64,000 bases of DNA from Rhinopithecus roxellana (GCF_007565055.1 NC_044553.1:126006978-126070977), one strand, 5' to 3'; numbered from the stretch's first letter, positions 22,900 to 34,784 are shown. A program made the numbers and translations. The notes: generated from the sequence alone by a model not told the origin.

Positions 22900-23178
22900 T
22901 TTTGTGTACTGTGCTTTTTTCCCTATACATCTATGCCTATGATAAAGCGTAATTTATAAACTAGGCACAGAAAGAGATTAACAACAATAACTGTTCATAA
23001 TATAGAATAATTATATACTGAAAAAAGTTACATAAATGTGTTCTCTCTTTCAAAATGTCTCTTTGTATGCACTCACCTATTTTTGGAGGGCAGTTGACTA
23101 CAGGCAGCTGTAACTGGGGAAACAGAAATTGCAGATAATGAAACTACAGATAAGTGGGGACTACTATACTAGCAATGT
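22900..23178. mobile_element. MER2/Tigger-type DNA transposon relic
   Basis: Ends in GAAACTACAGATAAGTGGGG then ACTACTATA, like a MER2-type terminal repeat. Internal TATAAACTAGGCACAGAAAG parallels 46170-46200. Confidence 0.65.
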
Positions 23179-23198
23179 ACAATTAGAAAGTTAAATTT

Positions 23199-23489
23199 GG
23201 CCCAGTGCAGTGGCTCACGCCTGTAATCCCAGCACTTTGGGAGGCCAAGGTAGGTGGATCACGAGGTCAGGAGTTCGAGACCAGCCTGGCCAACATAGTG
23301 AAACCCTGTCTCTACTAAAAATACAAAAATTAGCTGGGCATGGTGGCGTGTGCCTGTAGTCCCAGCTACTCAGGAGGCTGAGGCAGGAGAATCGCCTGAA
23401 CCCAGGAGGCGGAGGTTGTGGTGAGCCGAGATGGCGCCACTGCACTCCAGCCTGGGCAACAGAGCGAGACTGTCTCAAAAGAAAAAAAG
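23199..23489 (+). mobile_element. Alu, sense, with TSD
   Basis: TSD around AAAGTTAAATTT (23187-23198) and AAAATTAAATTT (about 23490-23501). Confidence 0.94.
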
Positions 23490-23501
23490 AAAATTAAATT
23501 T

Positions 23502-23750
23502 AAAAACACACCATTTCATTTGCTTCAAAAGAATCAAATACTTAGGTATACATCGAATAAGACTTACAGGATCCATATGCTGAAGATGAGAGAAATCAAA
23601 GATCATTTAAGTAAGTGGGGGGACATACCATGGTCAGTGGTTGGAACACTCAACATGGTAAAGACATCAGTTCTCTTCATATTAATCCATAAATTTAACC
23701 CAATTCCAATTTAAAAATATTAGCATGCTTTAAAAACAAAAATTTTAAAC
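23502..23750 (+). mobile_element. L1 ORF2 relic, sense
   Basis: AATCAAATACTTAGGTATAC, GAAATCAAAGATCATTTAAG and ATTAATCCATAAATTTAACC match degraded L1 ORF2 in sense orientation. Confidence 0.7.
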
Positions 23751-23819
23751 AATTTTGTTTATTGAGGTATAATGTACCTAATTTGTAAAATTCACCTACT
23801 TTTAAGTATATGGTTGGCT

Positions 23820-25000
23820 GACTTGTGAACAAGGGGGTTTAGGGATGCCAACTCCCTGTGCAGTTGAAAATCCGAGTGTAACTTTTTTTTATTTTTTGAG
23901 AAGGAGTTTCGCTCTTGTTGCCCAGGCTAGAGTGCAATAACACGATCTTGGCTCACTGCAACCTCTGCCTCCCCGGTTTAAGCCATTCTCCTGCTTCAGC
24001 CTCCCAAGTAGCTGGGATTACAGGCGTGCACCACCACGCCCGGCTAATTTTGTGTTTTTAGTAACTACGGGGTTTCACCGTGTTGGTCAGGCTGGTCTCG
24101 ACCTCCTGACCTCAGGTGATCCGCCCGCCTCCGTCTCCCAGAATGCTGGGACTACAGGTGCCCGCCACCATGCCTGGATAATTTTGTTTGTTTGTTTTTG
24201 TATTTTTTTTTTTTTAGTAGAGATGGGGTTTCACCGTTTTAGCCAGGATGGTCTCTATCTCCTGACCTTGTGATCCGCCTGCCTTGGCCTCCCAAAATGC
24301 TGGGATTACAGGCATGAGCCACCACGCCCGGACTTTTTTTTTTTTTTTTTTTTTTTTTTGAGAGGTATCTCTCTGTCGCCCAGGCTGTGGAGTGCAGTGG
24401 TGTGATCTCGGCTCACTGCAACCTTCGCCTAACCAGGTTCAAGAGATTCTCCTGCCTCAGCCTCCTGAGTAGCTGGGATTACAGGCACCCACCACCATGC
24501 CCGGCTAATTTTGTATTTTTAGTAGAGACGGAATTTCACTATGTTGGCCAGGCTGAACGAGTATAACTTTTGACTTCCCAAAAGTTAAAACTACGAATAG
24601 CCTGCTGTTGACCAGAAACCTTACCGATAACATATGATTAACACAGATTTTGTAAGTTATGTGTATTACATACTGTGTTCTCATAATAAAGTAAGCTAGA
24701 GAAAAGAAAATGTTAAGAAAATCATGAGGAAGAGAAAATAAACTGACTACTCATCACGTGGAAGTGGATCATCAGCAAGGTCTCCATCCTCAGTGAGCAG
24801 GCCGAGGAGGAGGAAGTGGACGGGTTGGTTTTGCTGTTTTGGGGGTGGCAGAGGGAGAAGTGGAGGAGGTGGAAGGGGGGCTAGAGAGGCAGGCATACTC
24901 CGTGTGACTTTTACTGGAAAAAGTCTGCAAATCAGTGGACCCGCATGGTTCAAACACATGTTGTTTCAGGGACAACTGTACAATAATTTTTAGACGATTT
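23820..25000. mobile_element. Tigger-like DNA transposon relic split by Alu array
   Basis: Left part (to 23886) with GCAGTTGAAAATCCGAGTG; right part (24558-24985) with AAAGTAAGCTAGAGAAAAGA and a terminal GTTTCAGGGACAACTGTAC. The two halves join at the Alu array's target site. Family not assigned. Confidence 0.6.
23887..24557 (-). mobile_element. Array of three antisense Alu segments in one TSD
   Basis: Alu A 23887 to about 24147 lacks its 5' half; it fuses to Alu B (about 24148-24333), then poly-T and Alu C (24334-24557), which is also cut at CCAGGCTG. One TSD, CGAGTGTAACTTTT (23873-23886) and CGAGTATAACTTTT (24558-24571), encloses the set. Confidence 0.88.
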
Positions 25001-25039
25001 CTGGAGCTGTGCAGCCATCACCATAATCCAGTTTTTGTG

Positions 25040-25324
25040 TGTTTGAGACAGGGTCTCAGTCTGTCACCCAGGCTGGAGTGCAGTGGTGTGATCTCAGTTC
25101 ACTGCAATCTCCGCCTCCCGGGTTCAAGTGATTCTCATGCCTCAGCTTCCCAAGTACCTGGGATTACAGGAGGTGCCACCAAGCCCGACTACTTTGTTTG
25201 CATTTTTAGTAGAGATGGGGTTTCACCATGTAGGCCAGGCCAGTCTCGAACGCCTGACCTCAAGGGATCCATCTGCCTCAGCCTCCCAGTACTGGGATTA
25301 CAGGGATGAGCCATCGTGTCTGGC
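25040..25324 (-). mobile_element. Alu, antisense
   Basis: TTTGAGACAGGGTCTCAGTC to CCATCGTGTCTGGCC. Confidence 0.94.
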
Positions 25325-25332
25325 CTGTTTTT

Positions 25333-25475
25333 GTTTTTTTAATTTTAATTATTTTTTAAAATGGAGATGGGGTATCATTATGTTGCCCAGGCTGGTCTTG
25401 AACTCCTGGGCTCAAGCAATCCTCCTTTCCTCCCGAAAGTGCTAGGATTACAGATGTGAGCCACCATGCCCGGCC
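25333..25475 (-). mobile_element. FLAM (Alu left monomer), antisense
   Basis: AAAATGGAGATGGGGTATCA to CACCATGCCCGGCC. Confidence 0.88.
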
Positions 25476-25675
25476 TTGCTCATCTGTTGATGGACAGGTT
25501 GATTCTGTGTCTTGGCAGTTGTGAAAGGTGCTGCAATAAACACAGGGTGCAGATCTCTCTCGGACGTATGGATTTCATTTTTGTTGGATATACACCCAAT
25601 AGTGGCGTTGCCGGGTCATGTGGTAGTTCTATTTTTAATATTTTGAGGAACCCCTGGCACTGTTTTCCCTAATAG

Positions 25676-25972
25676 TTATACTGATTTACATCCCCACCAA
25701 CAGTGTACAAGGGTTTCCTTTTCTCCACACCCTGGACCACACTTATTATCTTTTGTCTTTTTGACGAGAGCCAGTCTAACAGGTGTGAGGTGATAGCGCA
25801 TTGTGGTTTTGATTTGGATTCCCTGATGATTAGCGATGTTGAGCGTTTTTTCATGTACCTGTTGGCCACTTGTACACCTTCTTTTGAGAAATATCCATTC
25901 AGATCTTTTACTATTGAGTTGTTTGAATTCTTTGTATGTTTTTGTTGTTAATCCCTTATTAGTTGTTTGCAA
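25676..25972 (-). pseudogene. L1 ORF2 C-terminal fragment
   Basis: A 98-codon open stretch on the minus strand contains TMRYHLTPVR and the Cys/His motif HCWWGC typical of the ORF2p carboxy end. It lacks the endonuclease and reverse transcriptase domains and is a dead fragment of a LINE-1 element. Confidence 0.85.
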
Positions 25973-26431
25973 ATATTTTCTTGAATTCTGTAGATGATCA
26001 CTTTACTCTGTTGATTGATTTCTTTGCTGTGCAGAACCTTTTTCGTTTGCTGTGATCCCATTTGTCTATTTTTTCTTTTGTGGCCTTTGCTTTTGAGGCT
26101 TTATTTCCTCAAAATAAGCTAGGCACAGAAAGATAAGTATGCATGATCTCACTCATGTGTGGAATCTGGAAACGCTGATGTCACAGGACAGAGCAGAATG
26201 GTGGTTACCAGAGGCTGGGGTGTCTGGCGGAAGGGGAGAGAGGAAGATGTTGCTCAAAGGATACTCACTTACAGTTAGATAAAAGGGGGAAAGTCCAGAA
26301 TAGGCAAATACACAGAGACAGAAAGTAGACAGGTGATTGCCTGAGGCCAGAAAGCAGGAGAGAGGATAGGAAAACAACAGGTAGAAAAACTGAGAATGAC
26401 TGCTAATAGTTAGGGAGTTTCTTCCTCTTCC

Positions 26432-27018
26432 TTTTTTTTTTTTTTTGACAAGGTCTTGTTCTGTCACCCAGGCTGGAATGCAGTGGGGCAATCACGGCTT
26501 ACTGCAGCCTTGACATTTTGGGCTTAAGTGATTCTCCCACCCAGCCTCTCCAGTACCTGTTCAGGGGTTCACCATTATGCCTGGCTAAATTTGTTTTGTT
26601 TTTTTTTTTTTTTCTGAGATGGAGTCTCACTCTGTCGCCTAGATTGGAGTGCAGTGGCGCGATCTCGGCTCACCACAACCAGCCCAGATTCAAACAATTC
26701 TCCTGCCTCAGTCTCCCGAGTAGCTAGGATTACAGGCGTGCACCACCACACCCGGCTAATTTTTGTATTTTAATAGTAGAGGCAGGGTTTCACCATGTTG
26801 GCCAGGCTAGTCTAAAACTCCTTACCTCAAATGATCCTCCTGCCTCAGCCTCCCAAAGTGTTGGGATTACAGGTGTGAGCCACCACCTAAGTTGTGTATT
26901 TTTTTTTGTAGAAATGAGGTTTCGCCATGTTGCCCAGACTGGTCTCAAACTCCGGAGCTCAGGTGATTCCCCTGCCTGGGCTTCTCAGGGATTATAGGCT
27001 GAACCACCGCACCTGGCC
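26432..27018 (-). mobile_element. AluJ, antisense, split by an inner Alu
   Basis: Outer pieces 26432-26592 and 26887-27018; the inner Alu sits at TGGCTAAATTTG / AAGTTGTGTATTTTT. Confidence 0.88.
26593..26886 (-). mobile_element. Alu, antisense, nested
   Basis: CTGAGATGGAGTCTCACTCT to GTGAGCCACCACC, inside the older AluJ in the same orientation. Confidence 0.93.
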
Positions 27019-27294
27019 ACATTTAAGTCTTTAATTCATTTCGGGTTGATTTTTGTCTATGTTGAGAAGCCAGGTCTGATGTTATTCTTCTGTATGTGTG
27101 TATCTAGTTTTCTCAGCACCGTTTATTGAGGAGCCTATCCTTTTCTCATTGTGTGTTCTTGGCACCTTTGTTAAAAATCAGTTGGCTGTAAATGCATGCA
27201 TTTATTTCCAGGCTCTATTCTGTTCCAATGGTTTATGTGTCTGTGTTTATGCCAGTAGTGTGCTGTTTGGGTTAGTACTGCTCTATAGTTTTTT

Positions 27295-27599
27295 GTTTTT
27301 TGTTTTTTGTTTTTTGAGACGTCATCTCACTCTGTCACCCAGGCTGAAGTGCAATGGCGCAATCTTGGCTCACTGCAACCTCCGCCTCCCAGGTTCAAGC
27401 GATTCTCCTGCCTCAGCCTCCTGGGTAGCTGGGGATTATAGGTGTGCACCACCACACCCAGGTAGTTTTTGTATTTTTAGCAGACACAGTGTTTCACCAT
27501 GTTGGCCAGGCTGGTCTCGAACTCCTGACCTCAGGTGATCCACCTACCTTGGCCTCCCAAAGTGCTGGGATTACAGGTGTGAGCCACCATGCCCAGCCT
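27295..27599 (-). mobile_element. Alu, antisense, in L1
   Basis: (TTTTTTG)n head then GAGACGTCATCTCACTCTGT to CACCATGCCCAGCC; L1 resumes at once after it. Confidence 0.94.
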
Positions 27600-27760
27600 C
27601 TGTAGTATATTTTGAAGTCAGGTAGTGTGATGCCTCCAGCCTTGTTCTTTTGCTCAGGATAGCTTTTGCTATTCCAAGTCTTTTGTGGTTGCATACAAAT
27701 TTTAGGATTTCTTTTTCTGTTTGTATGAAGAGTATGGTAGATATTTTGATAGAGATTGCA

Positions 27761-27802
27761 TTGAATCTGTAGATTGCATTGAATCTGTAGATTGCTCTGG
27801 GT
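27761..27802 (+). repeat. 21-bp tandem duplication in antisense L1
   Basis: ATTGCATTGAATCTGTAG occurs twice in direct succession within L1 antisense sequence. Most likely replication slippage. Confidence 0.85.
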
Positions 27803-27810
27803 AGTATCTA

Positions 27811-28432
27811 TTAGTTATTTATTTTTTGAGATGAGTTCTCCCTCTGTTACCCAGGCTGGAATTCAGTGGTGTAATCTTGGGTCACTGCAGCTTTGATATC
27901 CTGGGCTCAAGCAGTCCTCCCACTTCAGCCTCCCAAGTGTCTGGGACTACAGGTGTGAGCCACCACATGCAGCTGCTTTTTATTTTATTTATTTTCTTTT
28001 TCTTTTTTCGTATTTTTGAGACAGAGTTTTGCTCTTGTTGCTCAGGCTAGAGTGCAATGGCACCATCTTGGCTCACCGCAACCTCTGCCTCCCGGGTTCA
28101 AGCAATTCTTCTGCCTCAGCCTCCCGAGTAGCTGGGATTACAGGTATGCACCACCACGCCTGGCTAATTTTGTATTTTTAATAGAGACAGGGTTTCTGCA
28201 TGTTGGTCAGGCTGGTCTCGAACTCCTGACCTCAGGCGATCTGCCCACCTCGGCCTCTAAAAGTGCTGGGATTACAGGCGTGAGCCATCATGCCCAGCCT
28301 TATTTTATTTTTTAGTAGAGACAGGACTAGCTGTGTTGCCTAGGCTGATCTTGAACTCCTAAGCTCAAGTCATCCTCCCACCTCATCCTCACAAAGTGTT
28401 GGGATTACAGATGTGAGCAGCAGCACCTGGTC
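27811..28432 (-). mobile_element. AluJ, antisense, split by an inner Alu
   Basis: Outer pieces 27811-27980 and 28303-28432 join across the inner element. Confidence 0.87.
28005..28300 (-). mobile_element. Alu, antisense, nested
   Basis: TTTTTGAGACAGAGTTTTGC to CATCATGCCCAGCC. Confidence 0.94.
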
Positions 28433-29250
28433 TATTATTTCTGTTGTTGCTGGTGTTTTTGGTGTCATATCCAAGAAATCATTGCCAAATCTGATGTCAT
28501 GAAGCTTTTCTCCTGTTTTCTTCTAAGAGTTTTATAGTTTTAGATCCGATGTTTAAAATGTTGATCTGTTTTGAGTTAACTTTTTTATGTGTTATCTAAG
28601 GTAATGGTCCAACATAATTCTTGTATGTGTGGATATTCAGTTTTCCTAACACAATTTGTTGAAAAGCCTATTCTTTTTCCATTGAATGATCTTGACATAA
28701 TTGTTGAAAATCATTTGACCACATATGTGAAGGTTTATTTCTGGGTTCTTTTTTCTGTTTAATTGGCCAGTATGCCTTTCTTTATGCCAGTGCCACACTG
28801 TTCCAATTACTGTAGCTTTATAGTAAGTTTTGAAATAAAAAGGAGTGAAGTCTCCAACTTTGATTCATCTTTTTCAAGATTGTTTTGGCTATTTTGGGTC
28901 TTTGGAGATTCCTATGAATTTTTAAGTGGGTTATTTTTTGCAAAAAAAAAAACAAAAAACAAAAAACTGCTGTTGGAATTTTCAAAGGGATTGCATTGAG
29001 TCTTTAGAAGGCTTTGGATTATATTGTCATCTTAACAATATTATGTCTTCCAATCCTGGGAAGACGTTTTTATATTTAAAATGTGTTTCTAATGGATAGC
29101 ATATGGTTGGTTCATGTTTTCTGTTTACTCTGTAAATCTGTGCCTTTTGATTTGAGTGCCTTGTTCATTTACATTTAATGCAAATATGTATGTGGTGGGA
29201 TTTACATCTGTCATTTTGTTATTTGTTCTCTTTGTGTCTTATATCCAGAG

Positions 29251-30060
29251 AGCTGATGGCCACAGCAGATCAGGCCTGATTTCTAATAGCAAGGTTATCT
29301 AATGGAAGGATTTTAGAGCATTCCAGGGGCAAGATTTGCATTTGTATGAATTTTTTTGTGTTAAAAGGCTCTTAGAACATGGTCTCAGAAATTAGGGATG
29401 TGTTTTTCACTACTGTGTTGGTTTAAGCCTGATGTTCATCTGTGCTGTTTGGCACAAGCTCACTGGGCATTTGTTTTCCTGGTCGCTCCCCTCCAGCTTT
29501 ATTATGACTGCATTTCCTTCACGCACAGGCCATGCCGCGGGCTGCGGCTCGGCCCTCCCTGGGGGCAGAGGTGATGCCTGTTGAGCTGTGGCTTCCAAGT
29601 TTTGTAGATGGGAATAAGACAGATGTACCGTGATAGCTGCTGTGGCCTTGTTATGCCCTGTTCTTTGCTTTCCCCGGCACATTCAGGGATTTTGCGTCAT
29701 AGGGGAGGGGAGAAAAAAACCCAAACGCTCTGAAAGCAGTGGGTTTCATCTTGAAACCTGATTCCATAGCCAAAATTTGATGCTCAGAGCCTGTGTGGTC
29801 ACTCCTTGCAGTCATGTTGTCCTGGCCAGGACAGCGGGGATGAGTGTTGATTTGTCCTTGAAGATACCACAGAAGGAGGTGTGCTTGCTCCGGAGAACCA
29901 CACAGCCCCACAGCTGAAGTGGTGAAGTTCCATTTGAATCCCCATCCAAAGCTTGACTTCTCAGGCTATTCCTAGAAGGACCAGTCGTCACAAAACCAGG
30001 GAGCCTGAACACCACCTGGACTCTTGGCTCACTGGGGCCAGCTGCAAGCAAGTTTCGGTG
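29251..30060. other. Unique-looking intron 1 DNA
   Basis: About 0.8 kb of single-copy-looking sequence without a recognised family or a convincing ORF. Confidence 0.45.
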
Positions 30061-31126
30061 AAGGATTCAAGGATAATTCAATATCGGAAAGTCTATCAAT
30101 GTATTATTAGGATAAAAAAGAAAAGTTATGAGATTATCTCACAGATAAATAATAGCATTTAATAAAAATTCAACGTTTATTTATGATTAAAGACTTCTAG
30201 AAAAAAAAGGATAGAAGGAAATTGTCTTTTTTTTTTTTCAGACAGAGTTTTGCTCTTGTTGCCCAGGCTGGAGTGCAATGGCACAATCTCGGCTCACTGC
30301 AACCTCTGCCTCCCGGGTCCAAGTGATTCTCCTGCCTCAGCCTCCCGAGTAGCTGGGATTACAGGCATGTGACACTACACCCGGCTAATTTTGTATTTTT
30401 TTTTTTTTGTAGAGATGGGGTTTCTCCATGTTGGTCAAGCTGGTCTCCAACTCCCGACCTCAGGTGATTCACCCACCTTGGCCTCCCAAAGTGCTGGGAT
30501 TACAGGCGTGAGCCACCATGCCCGGTCGAAATTGTCTTAAGTTGATAAAGGCCACATACCCTGAACTGATACCAAACAATCATCACACTTAACGGAGGAG
30601 TTTCAGGTATAACCCCCATTACGATGAGACCGAGTTGTCCAGGAAGCCCACTCCTATGAGCTGTTGCTTCCGCTACGGACTAGTAGCGGCTGGGCTGGTG
30701 GGCCAGAAAAGAGATTTGATCATCATGTCACAGAGAAGATAGAGGCATAAGAACTAGCACGAAGAGATAAAACCATCAATACTTGCAGATGATACTAACG
30801 ATCTATATAAGAAACCGAATGGAATCAACTATTATAATAATAGAATTCAGCAAAAACGCTGCATGTAAGGACAACTTCCAGAAACCAGTATTATTTCTTT
30901 TACATCAGGAATAAAGAGGCATCATTCACAAAAATAAAAACTATAACATATGTAGAAATTAACAAATGAACACTCCAGATCTTTAAAAAAAAAATCCCAA
31001 ACTCTAGTAAAAGATAAAAACTTACGATAAATGTAGCTGCTATTATGTTAAGGCAATCAAGCCTCCCCAAATTAGATCTATAAATTCTCTGCAATCCCAA
31101 TAAAAACTCCAGCTGGATTTTTAAAA
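30061..31126 (+). mobile_element. L1 ORF2 relics, sense, split by Alu
   Basis: 30061-30228 and 30528-31126. Phrases: ATACTTGCAGATGATACTAA, CAATCCCAATAAAAACTCCA, AGAAATTAACAAATGAACAC. Heavily mutated. Confidence 0.7.
30229..30527 (-). mobile_element. Alu, antisense, with TSD
   Basis: TSD GAAATTGTCTT at 30218-30228 and 30528-30538; middle poly-T expanded. Confidence 0.95.
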
Positions 31127-31405
31127 TTTTTTTATTATTTTGAGATAAAGTTTTGTTCTTGTCGCCCGGGCTGGGGTGCAATGGTGTGATCTTGGCTCAC
31201 CGCAACCTCCACCTGCCGGGTTCAAGCGATTCTCCTGCCTCAGCCTCCCGAGTAGCTGGGACTACAGGCGCCCGCCACCTCGCCCAGCTAATTTTTTGTA
31301 TTTTTAGTAGAGATGGGGTTTCACCGTGTTAGCCAAGATGGTCTTGATCTCCTGACCTCATGATCCGCCCACCTTGGCCTCCCAAAGTGCTGGGATTACA
31401 GGCGT
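31127..31405 (-). mobile_element. Alu, antisense, 5' end lost
   Basis: Ends at TTACAGGCGTG and passes straight into GC-rich unique DNA (31406-31624) without the usual GCCACCGCGCCCGGCC. Confidence 0.93.
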
Positions 31406-31624
31406 GTTCCCGGAGGGAACGTGGAGCCCTGTGTCTGAGGTGCCCGTGGCATCTTTGCTGGCTGCACTTGGTTCCCGACTCCCCGGGGAGCTGCCAGGCA
31501 GGGGAAACTGCCCTCCTGGCCTGGGGCACCGTGGCAGAGGTCAGCCAAAGGCTGAGACCTGCCTTCTTGCTGGGGCTGGAGGCTGCCTCCTGCCTTCTAG
31601 GCTGCAGAGTCTGCTGGCGGGGCT

Positions 31625-31629
31625 GCCGA

Positions 31630-31668
<39 letters not shown>

Positions 31669-31990
31669 AGATGAGGCGTGGACTCACTCTGCACGGGGGT
31701 GGGGTTGGGCGGGGCTGCCAGGGGGTGTGTATGTGTGTGTGGGGGGGGGGGGCTGTGTGTGTGTGTGGGGGGGTGAGAGATGAGGCGTGGACTCACTGCA
31801 TGGGGGTGGGGGTTGGGCGGGGCTGCTGAGTGTGTGCGCGCGCGTGTGTGTGTGTGTGAGATGAGGCGTGGACTCACTGCACGGGGGTGGGGTTGGGCGG
31901 GGCTGCCAGAGTGTGTGTGTGTGTGTGTGGGTGTGTGGGTGTGTGTGTGTGATGAGGCGTGGACTCACTCTGCATGGGGGTGGGGTAAGG
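31625..31990 (+). repeat. Compound (GT)n minisatellite, G-rich
   Basis: After a pure GT tract (about 31629-31666), a block of about 55 bp containing GATGAGGCGTGGACTCACT and GGGGTTGGGCGGGGCTGC occurs four times (from about 31670, 31779, 31861 and 31951). The copies are separated by GT runs of different length and phase, one with CGCGCGCGTGTG and one with a run of about a dozen G. Alternating purine-pyrimidine tracts and G runs suggest Z-DNA and G-quadruplex potential. Confidence 0.9.
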
Positions 31991-32665
31991 TTCACATATT
32001 TTAAGCTCGTCACCTGGCTGGGAAAGTAGCTGTTCTTCCTCCAGAAAGGAAAAACAAAAAAAAAACGTCTGTGAAGTGACAGATGTGTAGAATGGCTCGA
32101 CTTAACCGTTCCACAAGGTGTGCGTGTGTGTAAACCTCTCATTGTGTGCAGTAAGTATATACAGTTTTTATTTGTCAACAGTACCTTAATTTATATAAAA
32201 ACATGCCAGTCCGTAGTTTCTGTCTCATAATAAATTAGTTTGACCCATCCACAAAAAACAAAACCGAGCTCTTTTGCAATGATCGGAAGCATTCTGATTA
32301 TAACACTGATGTTTACTCCCTGGCTGACTGGGCCTGGAAGGTCCTTTCTACAAGCCGTCCTTATGAAGGTGTGGTGCCCAGGCACCTCTCACAACTGGGG
32401 GTTAAAAGCTTTCTACCCAGGAGTGTGTGACTCTGGGCAAAACCTTCCTCTGGGCAGACGCGGGCATGTTGCAGCCGTGCTCTGGCCGGTGAGATGGGTT
32501 CAGCTTGCGATATGTGCCAGTGTCCAGCCTGCCTGGGGCCATAGGAGTGAGGGGTGACCAAAACACGCTTCCGCTTGGAGAGTCGGGGCAAGTCTGTTCC
32601 AGACGTTTCACATTCCTTTCCCTTATGTTCACAAAAAGTTTTCACAGGGATATTTCATTCTTATT
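31991..32665. other. Unique-looking intron 1 DNA
   Basis: No family recognised; short frames on both strands without domain signatures. Confidence 0.4.
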
Positions 32666-32969
32666 TTATTTTATTATTATTATTTTTTGAGACAGAGTTT
32701 TGCTCTTGTCGCCGAGGCTGGAGTGCAGTGGTGTGATCTCGGCTCACTGCAACCTCCACCTCCTGGGTTCAAGCAATTCTCCTGCCTCAGCCTCCCGAGT
32801 AGCTGGGATTACAGGCATCTGCCACCACGCCCGGCTAATTTTGTATTTTTAATAGAGACGGAGTTTATCCATATTGGTCAGGCTGGTCTCGAACGCCCAA
32901 CCTCAGGTGATCGCCCGCCTCTGCCCCACAAAGTGCTGAGATTACAGGCGTGAGCCACTGCGCCCGGCC
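32666..32969 (-). mobile_element. Alu, antisense
   Basis: (TTA)n head then GAGACAGAGTTTTGCTCTTG to CACTGCGCCCGGCC. Confidence 0.95.
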
Positions 32970-33463
32970 TTTCTTACTCATTTTAAATAATATCAAACTT
33001 ACAAAACATTGCAAAAATAAAAATAGGACAAAGAACACAATTCAGACACTTCTCTCTCCACTTGCGGCCCTTTACCTCTAAACACATCGGTGTCTATTTC
33101 CTAAGAATGAGGACGTTCTCTTGTGTACCACAGGACGCTTGTCCACTGATGGCCCTGCTTCGAAAATGCTTGCTGAGCCTTGTGCTGGAAAATGTGTTGC
33201 CCAGGTGTTCGTGTGTAAGAATGTTCCTCACAGGTAGTGACAGCCAAGTGTCCGCAATGGCGTTGGTTCTGAGCAGCAGGAGACAGGATAGGCAGCCTGG
33301 CTTGTGGGTTGCGTGGAATAGCACACACATGTCAAAATGGTGCTCCAGGAGCTCCGCATGGCAGTGTGCCTGCGTCTCGTGATAGCAGTGGGCATGGCAT
33401 GAATAGGTCAGGTGACTATCGATGATATCCCTTTTATAACAACTCAACTAAAAGATGCTTTTT
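32970..33463. other. Unique-looking intron 1 DNA
   Basis: Contains AAAACATTGCAAAAATAAAA and nothing I can assign to a family. Confidence 0.4.
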
Positions 33464-33478
33464 AAGAATATAAGTGAG

Positions 33479-34079
33479 CTATGGCTGAACGCGGTGGCTC
33501 ATGCCTGTAATCTCAGCACTTTGGGAGGCCGAGGTGGGTGGATCACCTGAGGTTGGGAGTTTGAGACCAGCTTGACCAACATGGAGAAACCCTGTCTCTA
33601 CTAAAAAAATAAAATACAAAATTGGCCGGGTGCGGTAGCTCAGGCCTGTAATCCCAGCACTTTGGGAGGCCAAGGTGGGTGGATCACCTGAGGTCGGGAG
33701 TTCGAGACCAACCTGACCAACATGGAAAAACTCGTCTCTATTATAAATACAAAATTAGCCAGGCGTGATGGTGCATGCCTGCAATCCCAGCTACTCGGGA
33801 GGCTGAGGCAGGAGAAATCACTTGAACCCGGGAGGTGGAGATTGCGGTGAGCCGAGATTGTGCCATTGCACTCCAGCCTGGGCAACAAGAGCAAAACTCC
33901 CTCTAAGAAGAAAAAAAGCTGGGTGTGGTGGCGCATGCCTGTAATCCCAGCTACTCAGGAGGCTGAGGCACGAGAATCGCTTGAACCCGGGAGGCGGAGG
34001 TTGCGGTGAGTTGAGATTGCACCATTGCACTCCGGCCTGGGTAACAAGAGCGAAACTCCATCTCAAAAAAAAAAAAAAA
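33479..34079 (+). mobile_element. Alu, sense, split by an inner Alu, with TSD
   Basis: Outer pieces 33479-33622 and 33919-34079; TSD AAGAATATAAGTGAG (33464-33478) and AAGAATATAGATGAG (34080-34094). Confidence 0.92.
33623..33918 (+). mobile_element. Alu, sense, nested in an Alu
   Basis: GGCCGGGTGCGGTAGCTCAG to an A-rich tail, inserted at the middle A-rich linker of the outer Alu. Confidence 0.94.
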
Positions 34080-34094
34080 AAGAATATAGATGAG

Positions 34095-34784
34095 ATACAG
34101 TTTATGCAGAAGAAAGCAGGGGATCGATGCCTGGGGTGCGAACAGGGGCTCACTGTGGATCACAAGCAGGACTCTGCCTTTTGGTGTGGGTAGTGGGTGC
34201 GCACGTCTTCGACGTCATTAAACATTACTAATTATGGTGAGAGCGGGTCAGAGTCCAAGAATTGTTATGTATCTGAGGCCCAGTTTTTAAAATCCTACTA
34301 CCAGTCAGTTTGCTGAAATTTTTATTGATCTCAAGATTACTTTTAAATTAACTCTCTGAGATTAGCCATAGCGTGCTGCCTTGACACTGTTTCTCACTTG
34401 ATCAGTTGTTTAGTTTCTATTGTGGCGATAGCAGTGTGCAGAAACTGGGGCTATGATTATAAACCGCTTCCTTCCCTGGGCCTGGGCTGGCAGAGTTCTT
34501 CCTCCTTGGTAAATTTAGAAGTGAAACAGGAAATTCCAAAGGGAAAGGCTGATATGATAAAAAGTTAAAACTTAGTTTCAAAGAAAATAGTAAATGAAAT
34601 GAAAAAGAAAGTAGCTTGACCTGGAAAAAGTTTTGTACCAACTCTCCAAAGCTTTAATATCTTTAATGTTGTTAGTATAGTAAGTCCATCTGTCAGTTGC
34701 TGAAGAAAATACCAAGATTCCAAGGATTAAAAAAAACAAAGAGGCAAACAACCCAAGCTGGCAAGTTACAAATGAAGAAAAATA
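34095..34784. other. Unique-looking intron 1 DNA
   Basis: AT-rich single-copy-looking sequence; no recognised element. Confidence 0.4.

Larger units (their letters stand above)
25476..29250 (-). mobile_element. L1 relics, antisense, at least two copies
   Basis: Antisense pieces at 25476-26100, 27019-27294, 27600-27810 and 28440-29250. Phrases include ACATCCCCACCAACAGTGTA, GATCCCATTTGTCTATTTTT and GTCAGGTAGTGTGATGCCTC. The 28440 block restarts at a point already passed, so it is a second element. 26101-26431 is L1-like in sense (GATCTCACTCATGTGTGGAA), suggesting an internal inversion or separate insertion. Confidence 0.8.

Noticed and set aside
27098..27538. Frames such as the 146-codon one here that translate Alu and L1 DNA
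   Set aside because: Typical translated antisense Alu phrases (SPRLECSGAISAHCNLRLPG) recur across the window and are not genes.
25476..29250. Potentially active L1
   Set aside because: Only antisense fragments, interrupted by Alus, with no intact ORF1 or ORF2.
29251..31126. tRNA or snRNA genes
   Set aside because: Scanned here and elsewhere for A/B-box or snRNA landmarks outside Alus; none convincing.
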